Source: Mycetohabitans endofungorum
Lineage (GTDB): Bacteria > Pseudomonadota > Gammaproteobacteria > Burkholderiales > Burkholderiaceae
Length of the DNA stretch: 64,000 nucleotides
Direction: 5' to 3'
Assembly (NCBI RefSeq): GCF_037477895.1
Contig: NZ_CP132744.1
Coordinates: 1,116,001-1,180,000, forward strand
Shown: positions 55,802-64,000 of the stretch, one piece after another
How the letters are laid out: each line of letters begins with the position of its first letter
How positions within the stretch are numbered: the stretch's first letter is position 1
Program-made: the position numbers and the translations under genes
Notes under the pieces: model-generated
Databases searched by the model: none
Told to the model about the DNA's origin: nothing
The model's input: only the letters and a program-made list of their open reading frames with translations

Positions 55802-55950
55802 TACGGATGTCAATCTTCGCCAACACCATACGTAGCGTGGTCGTCTTGCCGGCGCCGTTTAGATCCAGTAACCCGTAGCACCGCCTGTTTGGCGGTAAAT
55901 GACAGGGCGTCGACGGCCGTCTTATTTGCATAGGCTTTTTGGGCGCCGTT
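55802..55950 (-). pseudogene. ABC-transporter ATPase N-terminal fragment
   Basis: Two frames join: KAYANKTAVDALSFTAKQ, then CYGLLDLNGAGKTTTLRMVL, containing a Walker A (NGAGKTTT) in the normal NatA/NodI-type order. A frameshift separates them and the signature motif and Walker B are missing. It is a decayed export-type ATPase. Confidence 0.75.
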
Positions 55951-56037
55951 ATCCACCACCGCAGCCGCCGAAAGGGCTTGATCGGCGCACTGCGGTGCGG
56001 GCTTGCATGAGTGTGCCGCGTGTCGCAACGGCCCGCA

Positions 56038-56700
56038 TCATGAACCGTTGAGTTTGACGCCGACAAGTTGCCAACTGAAGACGCCGGTGCGATGAAAAAT
56101 CGTTGTATATGGCGGCTCCTTCGGCTCAGCGCGATATCGGACCACGAACTCGTTGATGCCGCGATAGCCGGCGCTCACTTGAGCGCCGCCACTTCTGGAC
56201 GTGCCGGCCACGGGCTGCCGGCCGCCTGGCGTACTGGAACCGGTTGAAGCCGAGGCGCCCGAAACGGCTGCGCCGCGTGTCGCATCGGCTTGCGGAGCCC
56301 GCACCGGGCCCGGTGGTGCCGTGTCGCTCGCCACATCGTGCGGGGGCATGCCGGCTAGCAACGCAGCTACGCCGTCTGGCGTCGCATAAATCTCGACAAT
56401 AGGTGCGATCAATGCGGAGCCGACCATCGTGCCGACACTCGCGACTGCCTGCGCCAGCGGCGAATCATCCGCATGCGTGCCGACCGCGCGCGCGATTTGT
56501 GCATTGAGTTCCTGTTTCAGACTGGTACGCAATGCAGGGTAGTCGACGTATCGATTGACCGCCTCGGCGTCGCGTGCATCGGCTGCATGCTCCAGGCGGC
56601 TCAGGACGATATAAGGCGACGCGTAACTGAGCACGCCTGCCAGCACGCTAGCTAGTGCCACCCCTGCGGCGAAAAGACGCTTGAATGAGGCCGATGTCAT
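56038..56700 (-). CDS. DUF2939 protein
   Basis: The 220-residue protein has one N-terminal membrane segment (LFAAGVALASVLAGVLSYAS), then SPYIVLSRLEHAADARDAEA and YVDYPALRTSLKQELNAQI, the DUF2939 core, an Ala/Ser/Thr/Gly/Pro-rich linker, and a C-terminal strand region (NEFVVRYRAEPKEPPYTTIF). Function is unknown; it is anchored with its bulk outside the cytoplasm. It ends the minus-strand run with lexA. Confidence 0.85.
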   Translation of the reverse strand: MTSASFKRLFAAGVALASVLAGVLSYASPYIVLSRLEHAADARDAEAVNRYVDYPALRTSLKQELNAQIARAVGTHADDSPLAQAVASVGTMVGSALIAPIVEIYATPDGVAALLAGMPPHDVASDTAPPGPVRAPQADATRGAAVSGASASTGSSTPGGRQPVAGTSRSGGAQVSAGYRGINEFVVRYRAEPKEPPYTTIFHRTGVFSWQLVGVKLNGS

Positions 56701-56724
56701 ATGCGCAGTTGTAGCGGGAGCAAA

Positions 56725-57141
56725 TTAATCCAGCAAGCTGGGGGCAACCCCAGTCTCTTCTGCCGCGATATACTGGTCGATCATACTGCAAACCGCATCG
56801 ATATGGCCCACGAGCACCACACGTGACGCACTGCGGTAGACGCGCACCGGATCGTCCTTCCGCAATGGGCGACGACGGGTCGGTTCGGCCTGAGGCACGC
56901 CGTGGCGCAGCGGCGAGCGCGCGAAAGCTGGCAACCCGGATGGCAATATTATGTGTGTCTGCATGACGTGTGCCACGTCGTTGTCCACCAGTGCGGTCGG
57001 GTGCTGTGCCGGCGTCGCGTCGCCCATCACCGGACCGAACAAAGTGGCGGGGCGCGACGATGCACCACATGGCACGAGGCCTCGCAGATAACGCAGGCGC
57101 CCGAACGCGCGTAATGGAAACAGGTGGGCAAGTCGTTTCAT
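56725..57141 (-). CDS. hypothetical protein downstream of lexA
   Basis: From ATG 57141 the product is 138 residues, starting MKRLAHLFPLRAFGRLRYLR. It is basic at the N-terminus, with a conserved-looking hydrophobic/acidic end (SRVVLVGHIDAVCSMIDQYI). No domain is known. It starts 20 bases after lexA on the same strand, so it may be SOS-induced with it. The open frame upstream of the ATG is antisense noise within lexA. Confidence 0.55.
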   Translation of the reverse strand: MKRLAHLFPLRAFGRLRYLRGLVPCGASSRPATLFGPVMGDATPAQHPTALVDNDVAHVMQTHIILPSGLPAFARSPLRHGVPQAEPTRRRPLRKDDPVRVYRSASRVVLVGHIDAVCSMIDQYIAAEETGVAPSLLD

Positions 57142-57161
57142 CGGTTTCTCTGTGTCGGTAT

Positions 57162-57809
57162 TTAGAATGCGTTGGGACGGATCAAGCCGACCGCAACGCC
57201 TTCCAGTTCGAAATCTTCCTGTCCTGGGCTTACGACGATGTTCTCGTAATCCGGATTTTCCGCGATCAGTTCGATACCATTCGCCAGTCGATGGAAGCGC
57301 TTGACCGTTACATCGTCGCCCAGCCGCGCCACCACGATCTGGCCTTCTTTCGCGTCGTGCTGTTTCTGTACGGCCAGCAGGTCTCCGTCGAAGATTCCCG
57401 CATCGCGCATCGACATCCCGCGCACTTTCAGAAGATAGTCGGGCCGGCTCGCAAACAACGCTGGGTCGCACGCGTAACGCTGCGCGATATGCTCCTGAGC
57501 CAGGATCGGACTGCCGGCCGCGACGCGACCGACTAGCGGCAGCGACAACTGCATGAGCGCCGGATGCGGTAGCGTGTAGTGGCGCGGTCCGTCGTCCGTC
57601 GACAGCAACCGGATCCCGCGTGACGCACCCGCCGCCAGTTCGATCACCCCTTTGCGCGCCAGCGCGCGTAAGTGCTCTTCGGCCGAATTGGCCGAGCTGA
57701 AGCCGAGTTCTGCAGCAATCTCGGCGCGCGTCGGCGGAAAGCCGGTGCGCTCGATCGCGCGGCGGATCAAGTCGTAGACCTGCTGCTGACGGACGGTGAG
57801 TTTAGTCAT
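57162..57809 (-). CDS. lexA: SOS repressor LexA
   Basis: The 215-residue protein has the N-terminal winged helix ([40 protein letters not shown]) and the S24 peptidase: the Ala-Gly cleavage site in [12 protein letters not shown], Ser in [19 protein letters not shown] and Lys in [12 protein letters not shown]. It represses DNA-damage genes and self-cleaves with RecA. Two SOS boxes lie just upstream, so it controls itself. Length is usual for betaproteobacteria. Confidence 0.97.
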   Translation of the reverse strand: MTKLTVRQQQVYDLIRRAIERTGFPPTRAEIAAELGFSSANSAEEHLRALARKGVIELAAGASRGIRLLSTDDGPRHYTLPHPALMQLSLPLVGRVAAGSPILAQEHIAQRYACDPALFASRPDYLLKVRGMSMRDAGIFDGDLLAVQKQHDAKEGQIVVARLGDDVTVKRFHRLANGIELIAENPDYENIVVSPGQEDFELEGVAVGLIRPNAF

Positions 57810-57814
57810 GGTTA

Positions 57815-57830
57815 CTGTATGGATGAACAG
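57815..57830 (-). promoter_or_regulatory. LexA (SOS) box proximal to lexA
   Basis: CTGT-N8-ACAG: CTGTATGGATGAACAG, only six bases upstream of the lexA start, so bound LexA would cover the ribosome site or start. Confidence 0.85.
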
Positions 57831-57834
57831 ACAC

Positions 57835-57850
57835 CTGTATTTTTATACAG
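57835..57850 (-). promoter_or_regulatory. LexA (SOS) box distal to lexA
   Basis: CTGTATTTTTATACAG is a near-perfect match to CTGTAT-N4-ATACAG. It lies 20 bases from the proximal box, about two helix turns, so the two LexA dimers may bind one face. Confidence 0.92.
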
Positions 57851-58026
57851 TATCAACGGTATTTCAAGTGCTATTTGAAGTCGCCGTTCCCCGCTCAGGA
57901 ATAGAAGGGCGTGTCGCTCCGTGGCTTACGACTTTTGAATATAAAAGCATAAGGAACGATTATTTTTGATAATGAAATGCGTTCGTTAGACTTGGCCGGT
58001 CCCTCACGACATCCACGGGCATACCA

Positions 58027-59076
58027 ATGAGTGAACAGGTAACGGGGCGGGCGCGGCAGTGCGACAGCGCATCGGCGTGGCGGCGCCTGGCCGCGGCATG
58101 GGTGCTGACGGGCGGCGTCGTGGTCAGCGGCACGTCCGTCGCGGGCAGCACACTACTCAATGTATCGTACGACCCGACGCGGGAGCTGTACCAGGATGTG
58201 AATCAGGCGTTCGCAAAGGAATGGAAGGCCAAGACCGGTGAGAGCGTTTTGTTCAAGCAGTCGCACGGCGGCTCAGGCGCGCAGGCGCGCTCGGTCATCG
58301 ATGGCTTGCAGGCGGACGTCGTCACGTTGGCGCTGGCCTACGATATCGACGCGATCGCCAAGAAGGGACTGATGGATGCGGATTGGCAAAAACGCTTGCC
58401 GGACAATGCGTCGCCGTACACGTCGACGATCGTGTTCGTCGTGCGCAAAGGCAATCCGAAACGTATTAAGGACTGGGACGATCTGGTCAAGCCGGGCGTG
58501 TCCATTATTACACCGAACCCGAAGACCTCCGGTGGCGCACGTTGGAACTACTTGGCTGCATGGGCGTACGCGTTGCACCAGCCGGGCGGTAATGAGCAAA
58601 AGGCGCGCGAGTTTGTCGCAAAGCTGTACAAGAATGTCGGAGTGCTCGATTCCGGCGCGCGGGGAGCGACCACCAGCTTCGTGCAGCGCGGCATCGGCGA
58701 CGTGCTGCTCGCCTGGGAAAACGAGGCATTTCTATCGCTCAAGGAATTCGGGCCCGATACATTTGAGATCGTGGTGCCATCGGTCAGCATCCTGGCTGAA
58801 CCGCCGGTCGCGTTGGTCGATAAGGTGGTGGACCGACACGGCACGCGCAAGCTCGCGCAAGCTTACCTGAACTTCCTGTACACCGAGCAGGGCCAGCAGA
58901 TTGCGGCGAAGCACTTCTATCGGCCGCGCTCGAGTAAGGTGCCCGAGGCGCTGACCCGGCCGTTCCCAAAGCTCAAGCTGTATACGGTCGACGATACATT
59001 CGGCGGATGGGCGAATGCTCAAAAAGTGCATTTTGCTGACGGTGGAGTATTCGATTCGATTTATCAGCCACAGTAA
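58027..59076 (+). CDS. sbp: sulfate ABC transporter substrate-binding protein
   Basis: The 349-residue protein has a signal segment ([20 protein letters not shown]) and the Sbp/CysP fold: [60 protein letters not shown] and [20 protein letters not shown]. It binds sulfate or thiosulfate in the periplasm. It starts the sbp-cysT-cysW-cysA-cysB group. The N-region is long; a later start is possible. Confidence 0.95.
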   Translation: MSEQVTGRARQCDSASAWRRLAAAWVLTGGVVVSGTSVAGSTLLNVSYDPTRELYQDVNQAFAKEWKAKTGESVLFKQSHGGSGAQARSVIDGLQADVVTLALAYDIDAIAKKGLMDADWQKRLPDNASPYTSTIVFVVRKGNPKRIKDWDDLVKPGVSIITPNPKTSGGARWNYLAAWAYALHQPGGNEQKAREFVAKLYKNVGVLDSGARGATTSFVQRGIGDVLLAWENEAFLSLKEFGPDTFEIVVPSVSILAEPPVALVDKVVDRHGTRKLAQAYLNFLYTEQGQQIAAKHFYRPRSSKVPEALTRPFPKLKLYTVDDTFGGWANAQKVHFADGGVFDSIYQPQ

Positions 59077-59187
59077 ACCGACGACGGCCGCCAGGCGGCG
59101 GCCCGCGGCCTGAGATGGCTGCCAGCGTGCGCTGAGCCCGGTTCCTCTGGGCCCGGCACGAGTGGTGCTTGGAGGCGAGTAGCAGGC

Positions 59188-60084
59188 ATGAGTCGTTTTT
59201 CTTTTCGCAAGCCCAGTGCGTTGCCCGGGTTCGGTGTCACGCTCGGTATCACGGTGGCGTATTTGGGCCTAGTGGTGCTGATTCCGCTCGCCGCGACCTT
59301 CTTGAAGACGGCGACATTGACGTGGCCCGAGTTTGCACGTGCCGTCGCATCGCCGCGCGTGCTGGCCTCGTACCGGCTTACGTTCTGCGCGTCGCTGGGC
59401 GCCGCGCTGCTCAATGCAGTGTTCGGCCTTCTCGTAGCATGGGTGCTGGTGCGGTACGAGTTTCCGTTCAAGCGGCTCGTCGATGCGGTGGTCGATTTGC
59501 CGTTCGCTTTGCCCACTGCGGTCGCTGGCATTGCGCTGGCCGCCGTCTATTCGGGTAACGGCTGGGTGGGCTCGCTGCTCGCCCCGCTCGACATCAAGGT
59601 GGCGTTCACGCCGCTCGGGATGCTGGTCGCGCTGACTTTCATTGGCATGCCGTTCGTGGTACGCACCGTGCAGCCGGTGCTGGAGGACTTCGAGCGAGAG
59701 CAGGAGAAGGCCGCTGCCTGCCTCGGTGCGACGCGCTGGCTGGCCTTTCGCCGTGTGGTCCTGCCTTCGTTGCTGCCCGCGTTGCTGACGGGTTTTGCGC
59801 TCGCGTTTGCGCGCGCACTTGGCGAATATGGCTCGGTGATTTTCATTGCGGGCAATGTGCCAATGAAGTCTGAAATCACATCATTGTTGATCATCACGAA
59901 GCTGGAACAGTACGACTATGCGGGTGCGACGGCACTGGCAGTCGTGATGTTGCTCGTATCGTTCCTGCTGCTATTGGCGATCAACACGCTGCAATGGGTG
60001 CTGCAGCGGCGCACATCCAGTACGCGCCGCGCGATGCCGTCTGGCGTTGCACCGTCCGTGGTCGTGGCTGGAGGGGCGCAATGA
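59188..60084 (+). CDS. cysT: sulfate ABC transporter permease CysT
   Basis: The 298-residue permease has six or so membrane helices, [40 protein letters not shown] and the EAA loop [20 protein letters not shown]. It forms the channel with CysW. Its stop overlaps the cysW start by 4 bp (ATGA), which indicates translational coupling. Confidence 0.95.
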   Translation: MSRFSFRKPSALPGFGVTLGITVAYLGLVVLIPLAATFLKTATLTWPEFARAVASPRVLASYRLTFCASLGAALLNAVFGLLVAWVLVRYEFPFKRLVDAVVDLPFALPTAVAGIALAAVYSGNGWVGSLLAPLDIKVAFTPLGMLVALTFIGMPFVVRTVQPVLEDFEREQEKAAACLGATRWLAFRRVVLPSLLPALLTGFALAFARALGEYGSVIFIAGNVPMKSEITSLLIITKLEQYDYAGATALAVVMLLVSFLLLLAINTLQWVLQRRTSSTRRAMPSGVAPSVVVAGGAQ

Positions 60085-60986
60085 GCCAGCAAGCCACTCA
60101 ATCGGCGGTCGCGATCGGCACTAGCGTGCAGTCGAGGCGGGCACCGCGCGTGGGCGCGACGACCGAGCTACGTGCGGTACGTTGGGCGCTGACTGCGATC
60201 GCGCTGCTTTTTCTCGGCCTGTTCCTAGTGCTGCCGCTGGTCGCGGTGTTCTATCAGGCGCTAGCCAAGGGCGTGGGGGCCTATCTGAGCGCCCTGACCG
60301 ACCCGGATGCGCTGTCGGCAATCAAGCTAACATTGATCACGGCGGTAATTGCCGTGCCGCTGAACGTCGTATTCGGCTTGTGCGCGTCATGGGCAATTGC
60401 AAAGTTCGAGTTCCGCGGCAAGAGTCTGCTGACCACGCTGATCGACTTGCCATTTTCGGTATCGCCGGTGATCTCCGGGCTAATCTACGTGTTGATGTTC
60501 GGCGCGCAAGGTTGGTTCGGCCCGTGGCTACAGGATCGCAACGTGCAGATCATCTTCGCGGTGCCGGGCATCGTGCTGGCGACGGTGTTCGTCACGTTTC
60601 CGTTTGTTGCGCGCGAGTTGATCCCGCTGATGCAGGCGCAGGGCGCCGACGAGGAGGAAGCGGCCCGCGTGCTGGGGGCCTCCGGCTGGCAGATCTTTCG
60701 GCGCGTGACGTTGCCCAACGTCAAGTGGGGCCTATTGTATGGTGTGATCTTGTGCAACGCCCGCGCCATGGGTGAGTTTGGTGCCGTCTCGGTGGTTTCT
60801 GGCCACATTCGCGGGCAGACCAACACGATGCCCCTGCATGTGGAAATTCTCTACAACGAATACAACTTCGTCGCCGCGTTCGCGGTCGCGTCGCTACTGG
60901 CGTTGCTTGCGCTGGTGACGCTCGCGCTGAAGTTGATCGCGCAACGACGGCTCACCCAGACGTCGAGCGAGCCGGCAGCCAGCTAG
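60081..60986 (+). CDS. cysW: sulfate ABC transporter permease CysW
   Basis: ATG 60081 follows GGAGGGGCGCA inside the end of cysT and gives 301 residues. Membrane segments and [40 protein letters not shown] and the EAA loop [20 protein letters not shown] are present. It pairs with CysT. The frame runs further upstream into cysT but that is not used. Confidence 0.95.
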   Translation: MSQQATQSAVAIGTSVQSRRAPRVGATTELRAVRWALTAIALLFLGLFLVLPLVAVFYQALAKGVGAYLSALTDPDALSAIKLTLITAVIAVPLNVVFGLCASWAIAKFEFRGKSLLTTLIDLPFSVSPVISGLIYVLMFGAQGWFGPWLQDRNVQIIFAVPGIVLATVFVTFPFVARELIPLMQAQGADEEEAARVLGASGWQIFRRVTLPNVKWGLLYGVILCNARAMGEFGAVSVVSGHIRGQTNTMPLHVEILYNEYNFVAAFAVASLLALLALVTLALKLIAQRRLTQTSSEPAAS

Positions 60987-61006
60987 TCATCTAGGCAGAA
61001 ATTGAT

Positions 61007-62068
61007 ATGGGCATTATCGTTCGCAACTTGCAAAAGCACTTTGGCGATTTCGCCGCGCTCGACAACGTGTCGCTGGAATTCCCGTCCGGCGAACTGGTCG
61101 CGCTACTCGGGCCGTCCGGCTGCGGCAAGACCACGCTGCTGCGCGTGATTGCAGGTTTGGAGTATGCGGACGCGGGTCAGGTCGTGCTGTACGGGCAGGA
61201 CGTGAACGACGTCGGCGCGCGCGAGCGTCAGGTCGGTTTCGTGTTCCAGCACTATGCGCTGTTCCGTCATATGACGGTGTTCGAGAACGTCGCGTTCGGG
61301 CTGCGTGTGAAGCCGCGTCGCGAACGACCCTCAGAGGCGCAAATCCGGGAAAAGGTCTACGAGCTGCTCAAGCTTGTACAACTGGATTGGCTTGCGCAAC
61401 GCTATCCATCTGAGCTGTCGGGCGGACAGCGCCAACGCATTGCGCTGGCGCGTGCGCTTGCGGTCGAGCCCAAGGTATTGTTGCTCGACGAGCCGTTCGG
61501 CGCGCTCGATGCCAAGGTGCGTAAGGAGCTACGCAGTTGGTTGCGGCGTCTGCATGACGACTTGCATATCTCGACCATCTTTGTCACGCACGACCAAGAG
61601 GAGGCACTGGAGGTGGCAGACCGGATCGTGGTGCTCAATCACGGCCGTGTCGAGCAGATCGGTAGCCCGCAGGACGTCTATGATCATCCGGGCAGTGCGT
61701 TCGTCTATGAATTTCTCGGCGCGGCGAATCGGCTGTCCGGCACGCTGAGCGAACAGGGCTTCGTGACGCACGGCGAAGGCGTACGGATCGCCGCGCGGGG
61801 TGACTTCAGCGGACCAGCGCTCGCCTTCGTGCGGCCGCACGATCTACGACTGTTGCCGCAGGCGGGCACCGCGCAGGACGGTATCCGCGTGGACGTGCGG
61901 CGGATCGTGCCGCTGGGCGGCTCGGTGCGCGTCGAGCTTCAGGCTCAGGCTGGCCAGACGCTGGAAGCGGAACTCGATCGTGACGCATGGCGCGCGCTGG
62001 GGCTGGACGTCGGCGACGGCGTGACCGCAGTGCCGCGCGCCGTGCGGGTGTTTCCCGCGCAACGATGA
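61007..62068 (+). CDS. cysA: sulfate ABC transporter ATP-binding protein CysA
   Basis: The 353-residue ATPase has Walker [11 protein letters not shown], signature [15 protein letters not shown], Walker [21 protein letters not shown], the H-loop [15 protein letters not shown], and a C-terminal TOBE-like regulatory domain. It powers sulfate/thiosulfate uptake through CysTW. It follows cysW by 20 bases and precedes cysB by 17. Confidence 0.96.
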   Translation: MGIIVRNLQKHFGDFAALDNVSLEFPSGELVALLGPSGCGKTTLLRVIAGLEYADAGQVVLYGQDVNDVGARERQVGFVFQHYALFRHMTVFENVAFGLRVKPRRERPSEAQIREKVYELLKLVQLDWLAQRYPSELSGGQRQRIALARALAVEPKVLLLDEPFGALDAKVRKELRSWLRRLHDDLHISTIFVTHDQEEALEVADRIVVLNHGRVEQIGSPQDVYDHPGSAFVYEFLGAANRLSGTLSEQGFVTHGEGVRIAARGDFSGPALAFVRPHDLRLLPQAGTAQDGIRVDVRRIVPLGGSVRVELQAQAGQTLEAELDRDAWRALGLDVGDGVTAVPRAVRVFPAQR

Positions 62069-62085
62069 GAAATTGAGAAAACAAA

Positions 62086-63012
62086 ATGAACTTCCAACAA
62101 CTGCGCTTCGTGCGCGAGGCCGTGCGCCAAAACATGAATCTGACCGAAGTGGCGAATGTGCTGTACACGTCGCAATCGGGGGTATCCAAGCAAATCAAGG
62201 ATCTCGAGGACGAGCTTGGTGTCGATATCTTCATCCGCCGGGGCAAGCGGCTCACTGGCTTGACGGAGCCCGGCAAGGCCGTGCACACGCTGATTGAGCG
62301 CATGTTGCTCGATGCGGAAAACCTGCGCCGCGTCGCGCGGCAGTATGCCGATCAGGACACCGGCCATCTGGTGGTCGCCACCACGCACACGCAAGCGCGC
62401 TACTCACTGCCCAAGGTTGTGCATCGTTTTAAGGCGATGTATCCGAAGGTCCATCTCGCGCTGCGCCAGGGTAGCCCGCACCAGATCGCGCAGATGGTGA
62501 TCAACGGCGACGCGGATATCGGCATCGCGACCGAGGGCCTGGACCGCTACGGCGAGATCGTGACGTTCCCAGGCTACTCATGGCACCACACCGTCGTGGT
62601 GCGAAGCGAGCATCCGCTCGCGACCCGGCCCGCAGTGACGCTGGAGGATATTGCCGACTACCCGATCATCACGTACGACCAGGATTTCACGGGACGCTCG
62701 CACGTGGATCAGGCGTTCGTGCGGGCCGGTGTTGCACCGGACGTGGTGCTGACGGCGATCGACGCGGACGTGATTAAGACGTATGTCGAATTGGGACTGG
62801 GCGTAGGCATTGTCGCTGCGATGGCGTACGATCCGAAGCGAGACAGTGAGTTGGTGGCACTGGACACACAGCACTTGTTCGAGCCGAGCACGACCCGCGT
62901 CGGACTGCGCAAGGGCGCGTTCTTACGCGCCTATGCATACCGGTTGATCGAGATGTTCGCGCCCCACTTGACCGAGGCCGAGGTGTCCGGCCAGTTGCGC
63001 GAAGCCGCCTGA
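62086..63012 (+). CDS. cysB: LysR-type regulator CysB
   Basis: The 308-residue protein begins MNFQQLRFVREAVRQNMNLT, with the LysR HTH (VANVLYTSQSGVSKQIKDLE), and a CysB-type ligand domain (ATTHTQARYSLPKVVHRFKA, RQGSPHQIAQMVINGDADIG, TYDQDFTGRSHVDQAFVRAG). It activates sulfur assimilation with N-acetylserine as inducer. Its place at the end of the sulfate-uptake operon is usual in Burkholderiaceae. Confidence 0.96.
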   Translation: MNFQQLRFVREAVRQNMNLTEVANVLYTSQSGVSKQIKDLEDELGVDIFIRRGKRLTGLTEPGKAVHTLIERMLLDAENLRRVARQYADQDTGHLVVATTHTQARYSLPKVVHRFKAMYPKVHLALRQGSPHQIAQMVINGDADIGIATEGLDRYGEIVTFPGYSWHHTVVVRSEHPLATRPAVTLEDIADYPIITYDQDFTGRSHVDQAFVRAGVAPDVVLTAIDADVIKTYVELGLGVGIVAAMAYDPKRDSELVALDTQHLFEPSTTRVGLRKGAFLRAYAYRLIEMFAPHLTEAEVSGQLREAA

Positions 63013-63065
63013 CGGCGCGAACGCACCGATGAACGACATGCGGCTGCCCGGCGGCACGCTGTGGA

Positions 63066-63500
63066 TTATGTTTGCCGTGTGCGCAGCGGGCGTCGCGTGT
63101 CACGTTCGGCGCCGTGTGAGCGCCGGTTTGCGATCGAGCAGAATTGAGGCAGGATCGCGGTGCGCACCCGGCTGGCGAACACCAGGAAGCCGACGCCGTT
63201 GGCCTCATACCAATAGCCGCCGCACTCGAGCCCGTCCAGCGGCTGCTCCAACGCATGGGCTACCGATTCGATGCAGCGCCGGCGCAGCTCAGCCGCACGC
63301 GGGTAGGGCGGCTGCGCGCCGCGCACCGTGCAGATCAGCACGTCCAAGCCCGGCAGCGCATGCGCATACAGTACGGGTTCGTCCTGGGCGCGGGCGCGCG
63401 CGATCTTGGTGTCGAGCTGCGCGAACGGCTCGCAGCCAGCGAGTTGGGCCAAAAAGGACTCGTCGCTGCAGGCGCGTCTGTGCTTTTTTGAAGTGGACAT
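63066..63500 (-). CDS. hypothetical protein convergent with cysB
   Basis: The 144-residue product begins MSTSKKHRRACSDESFLAQL, preceded by GAGGCGAA. The centre has DEPVLYAHALPGLDVLICTV and RAAELRRRCIESVAHALEQP, then LDGLECGGYWYEANGVGFLV, which looks like a compact alpha/beta domain. The last ~25 residues are Arg-rich. No family is recognised. Confidence 0.55.
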   Translation of the reverse strand: MSTSKKHRRACSDESFLAQLAGCEPFAQLDTKIARARAQDEPVLYAHALPGLDVLICTVRGAQPPYPRAAELRRRCIESVAHALEQPLDGLECGGYWYEANGVGFLVFASRVRTAILPQFCSIANRRSHGAERDTRRPLRTRQT

Positions 63501-63771
63501 GGTATTCGCCTCGAAACGGCTCGGATGGAATGAAAAGACGGCGGCCTCGGCAAACGCAGCAGCCGTCGTCGTGCAGGCGTTCCGATCTTTATAGCATATT
63601 GGCCGATTCGAAAAAATGAATCTGGATCACGTCGCCGCGAGCCTGCTTCGCGATTGAAATATCGGCGTGCAAGGCCGATAATCGTTTGCTGGCCGGCACT
63701 GGACCCGTAACGTGACGCCGGCGTTCGATAAGGGGACATGCATTGACGTTCGAGCGGATGCCGGTTGGCAC

Positions 63772-64000
63772 ATGAGGCTCTTTACCAAGGGACTATTGCT
63801 CGTCGCGGTGCCGATAGTGTGCGAGCTGGCGCTGTTGGTCGCGTTGTTCGGCGTGGAACGGCAAGTGGCCGACGCCGAACGATGGGCGTTGCAATCTAAA
63901 AAGGTGATCAATCAGGCCGAGGCGCTGCTTGGTCCGTTGCTGCGCCAGGCGTCGCAATTGCGGGCGGGAATTATCGTCGGTGACCCGTCGTTCGCGGACA
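63772..64000 (+). CDS. sensor-kinase-like protein, N-terminal part (CHASE3-like)
   Basis: The gene starts at ATG 63772 and runs off the window. The 76 visible residues have a membrane helix (LFTKGLLLVAVPIVCELALL) and a periplasmic helical start (VERQVADAERWALQSKKVIN, then EALLGPLLRQASQLRAGIIV), as in CHASE3-type histidine kinases. The kinase part is not in the window, so the class is tentative. Confidence 0.6.
   Translation, partial: MRLFTKGLLLVAVPIVCELALLVALFGVERQVADAERWALQSKKVINQAEALLGPLLRQASQLRAGIIVGDPSFAD

Overview
The window is high-GC betaproteobacterial chromosome with Burkholderiaceae gene content and order (aat/bpt, cys regulon with cysB, lexA, tonB-exbBD, class I fumarase). Several loci point to the fungus-inhabiting genus Mycetohabitans (formerly Burkholderia rhizoxinica group): a secreted AA10 chitin-active monooxygenase, a lasso-peptide precursor of the burhizin/mycetohabin type, an F-box protein preceded by an hrpII-type (HrpB) promoter element, a Tc-toxin BC pair, and many decayed genes, as expected in a host-adapted genome. 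The genus is inferred from these traits, not proven.

Layout. 1-4.4 kb: 3' end of a TcB gene, an intact TcC gene with an unusual C-terminal effector, and M1-peptidase debris. 4.5-10.9 kb (minus): exbD, exbB, tonB, a 20-codon membrane ORF and bfd behind a Fur box, then murI, bfr, class I fumarase and a YqhA-family membrane protein. 11.1-20.0 kb: transporter debris, acs, the F-box effector candidate, photolyase, a proline-rich unknown protein lying against a decayed mmsB, and a lipoprotein-like protein with a 45-bp tandem repeat. 20.0-23.1 kb: squalene/phytoene synthase, a DUF1992 remnant, tadA and ldcA. 23.1-39.2 kb: a surface-polysaccharide locus (polymerase, secreted glycosidase, acyltransferase, flippase, two glycosyltransferases, manC, GNAT protein) with an inserted amino-acid:carrier-protein ligase, a tandem hydrolase and the orphan lasso precursor. 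39.3-50.2 kb: cystine-type ABC genes, pyrD, bpt, aat, NUDIX, tRNA-fMet, small conserved proteins, entericidin, dusA and tRNA-His. 50.3-56 kb: an island-like stretch with a complete IS (4-bp target duplication), broken higB with intact higA, frameshifted yafQ, an AT-rich secreted protein, the chitin monooxygenase and an ABC-ATPase remnant. 56-64 kb: DUF2939 protein, lexA with two SOS boxes, sbp-cysTWA-cysB, a hypothetical gene and the start of a sensor-kinase-like gene.

How the genes fit together. bfd, bfr and tonB-exbBD form an iron uptake/storage neighbourhood; sbp-cysTWA-cysB is a self-contained sulfate uptake and control unit; aat and bpt make the bacterial N-degron pair. The most interesting content concerns the host: an HrpB-type F-box effector candidate, a protein with ten GVQT[D/E/K] motifs resembling dynein-light-chain docking motifs, a TcC carrying an unrecognised Ala/Gly-rich effector, a chitin-active enzyme, and a lasso precursor stranded without its maturation genes.
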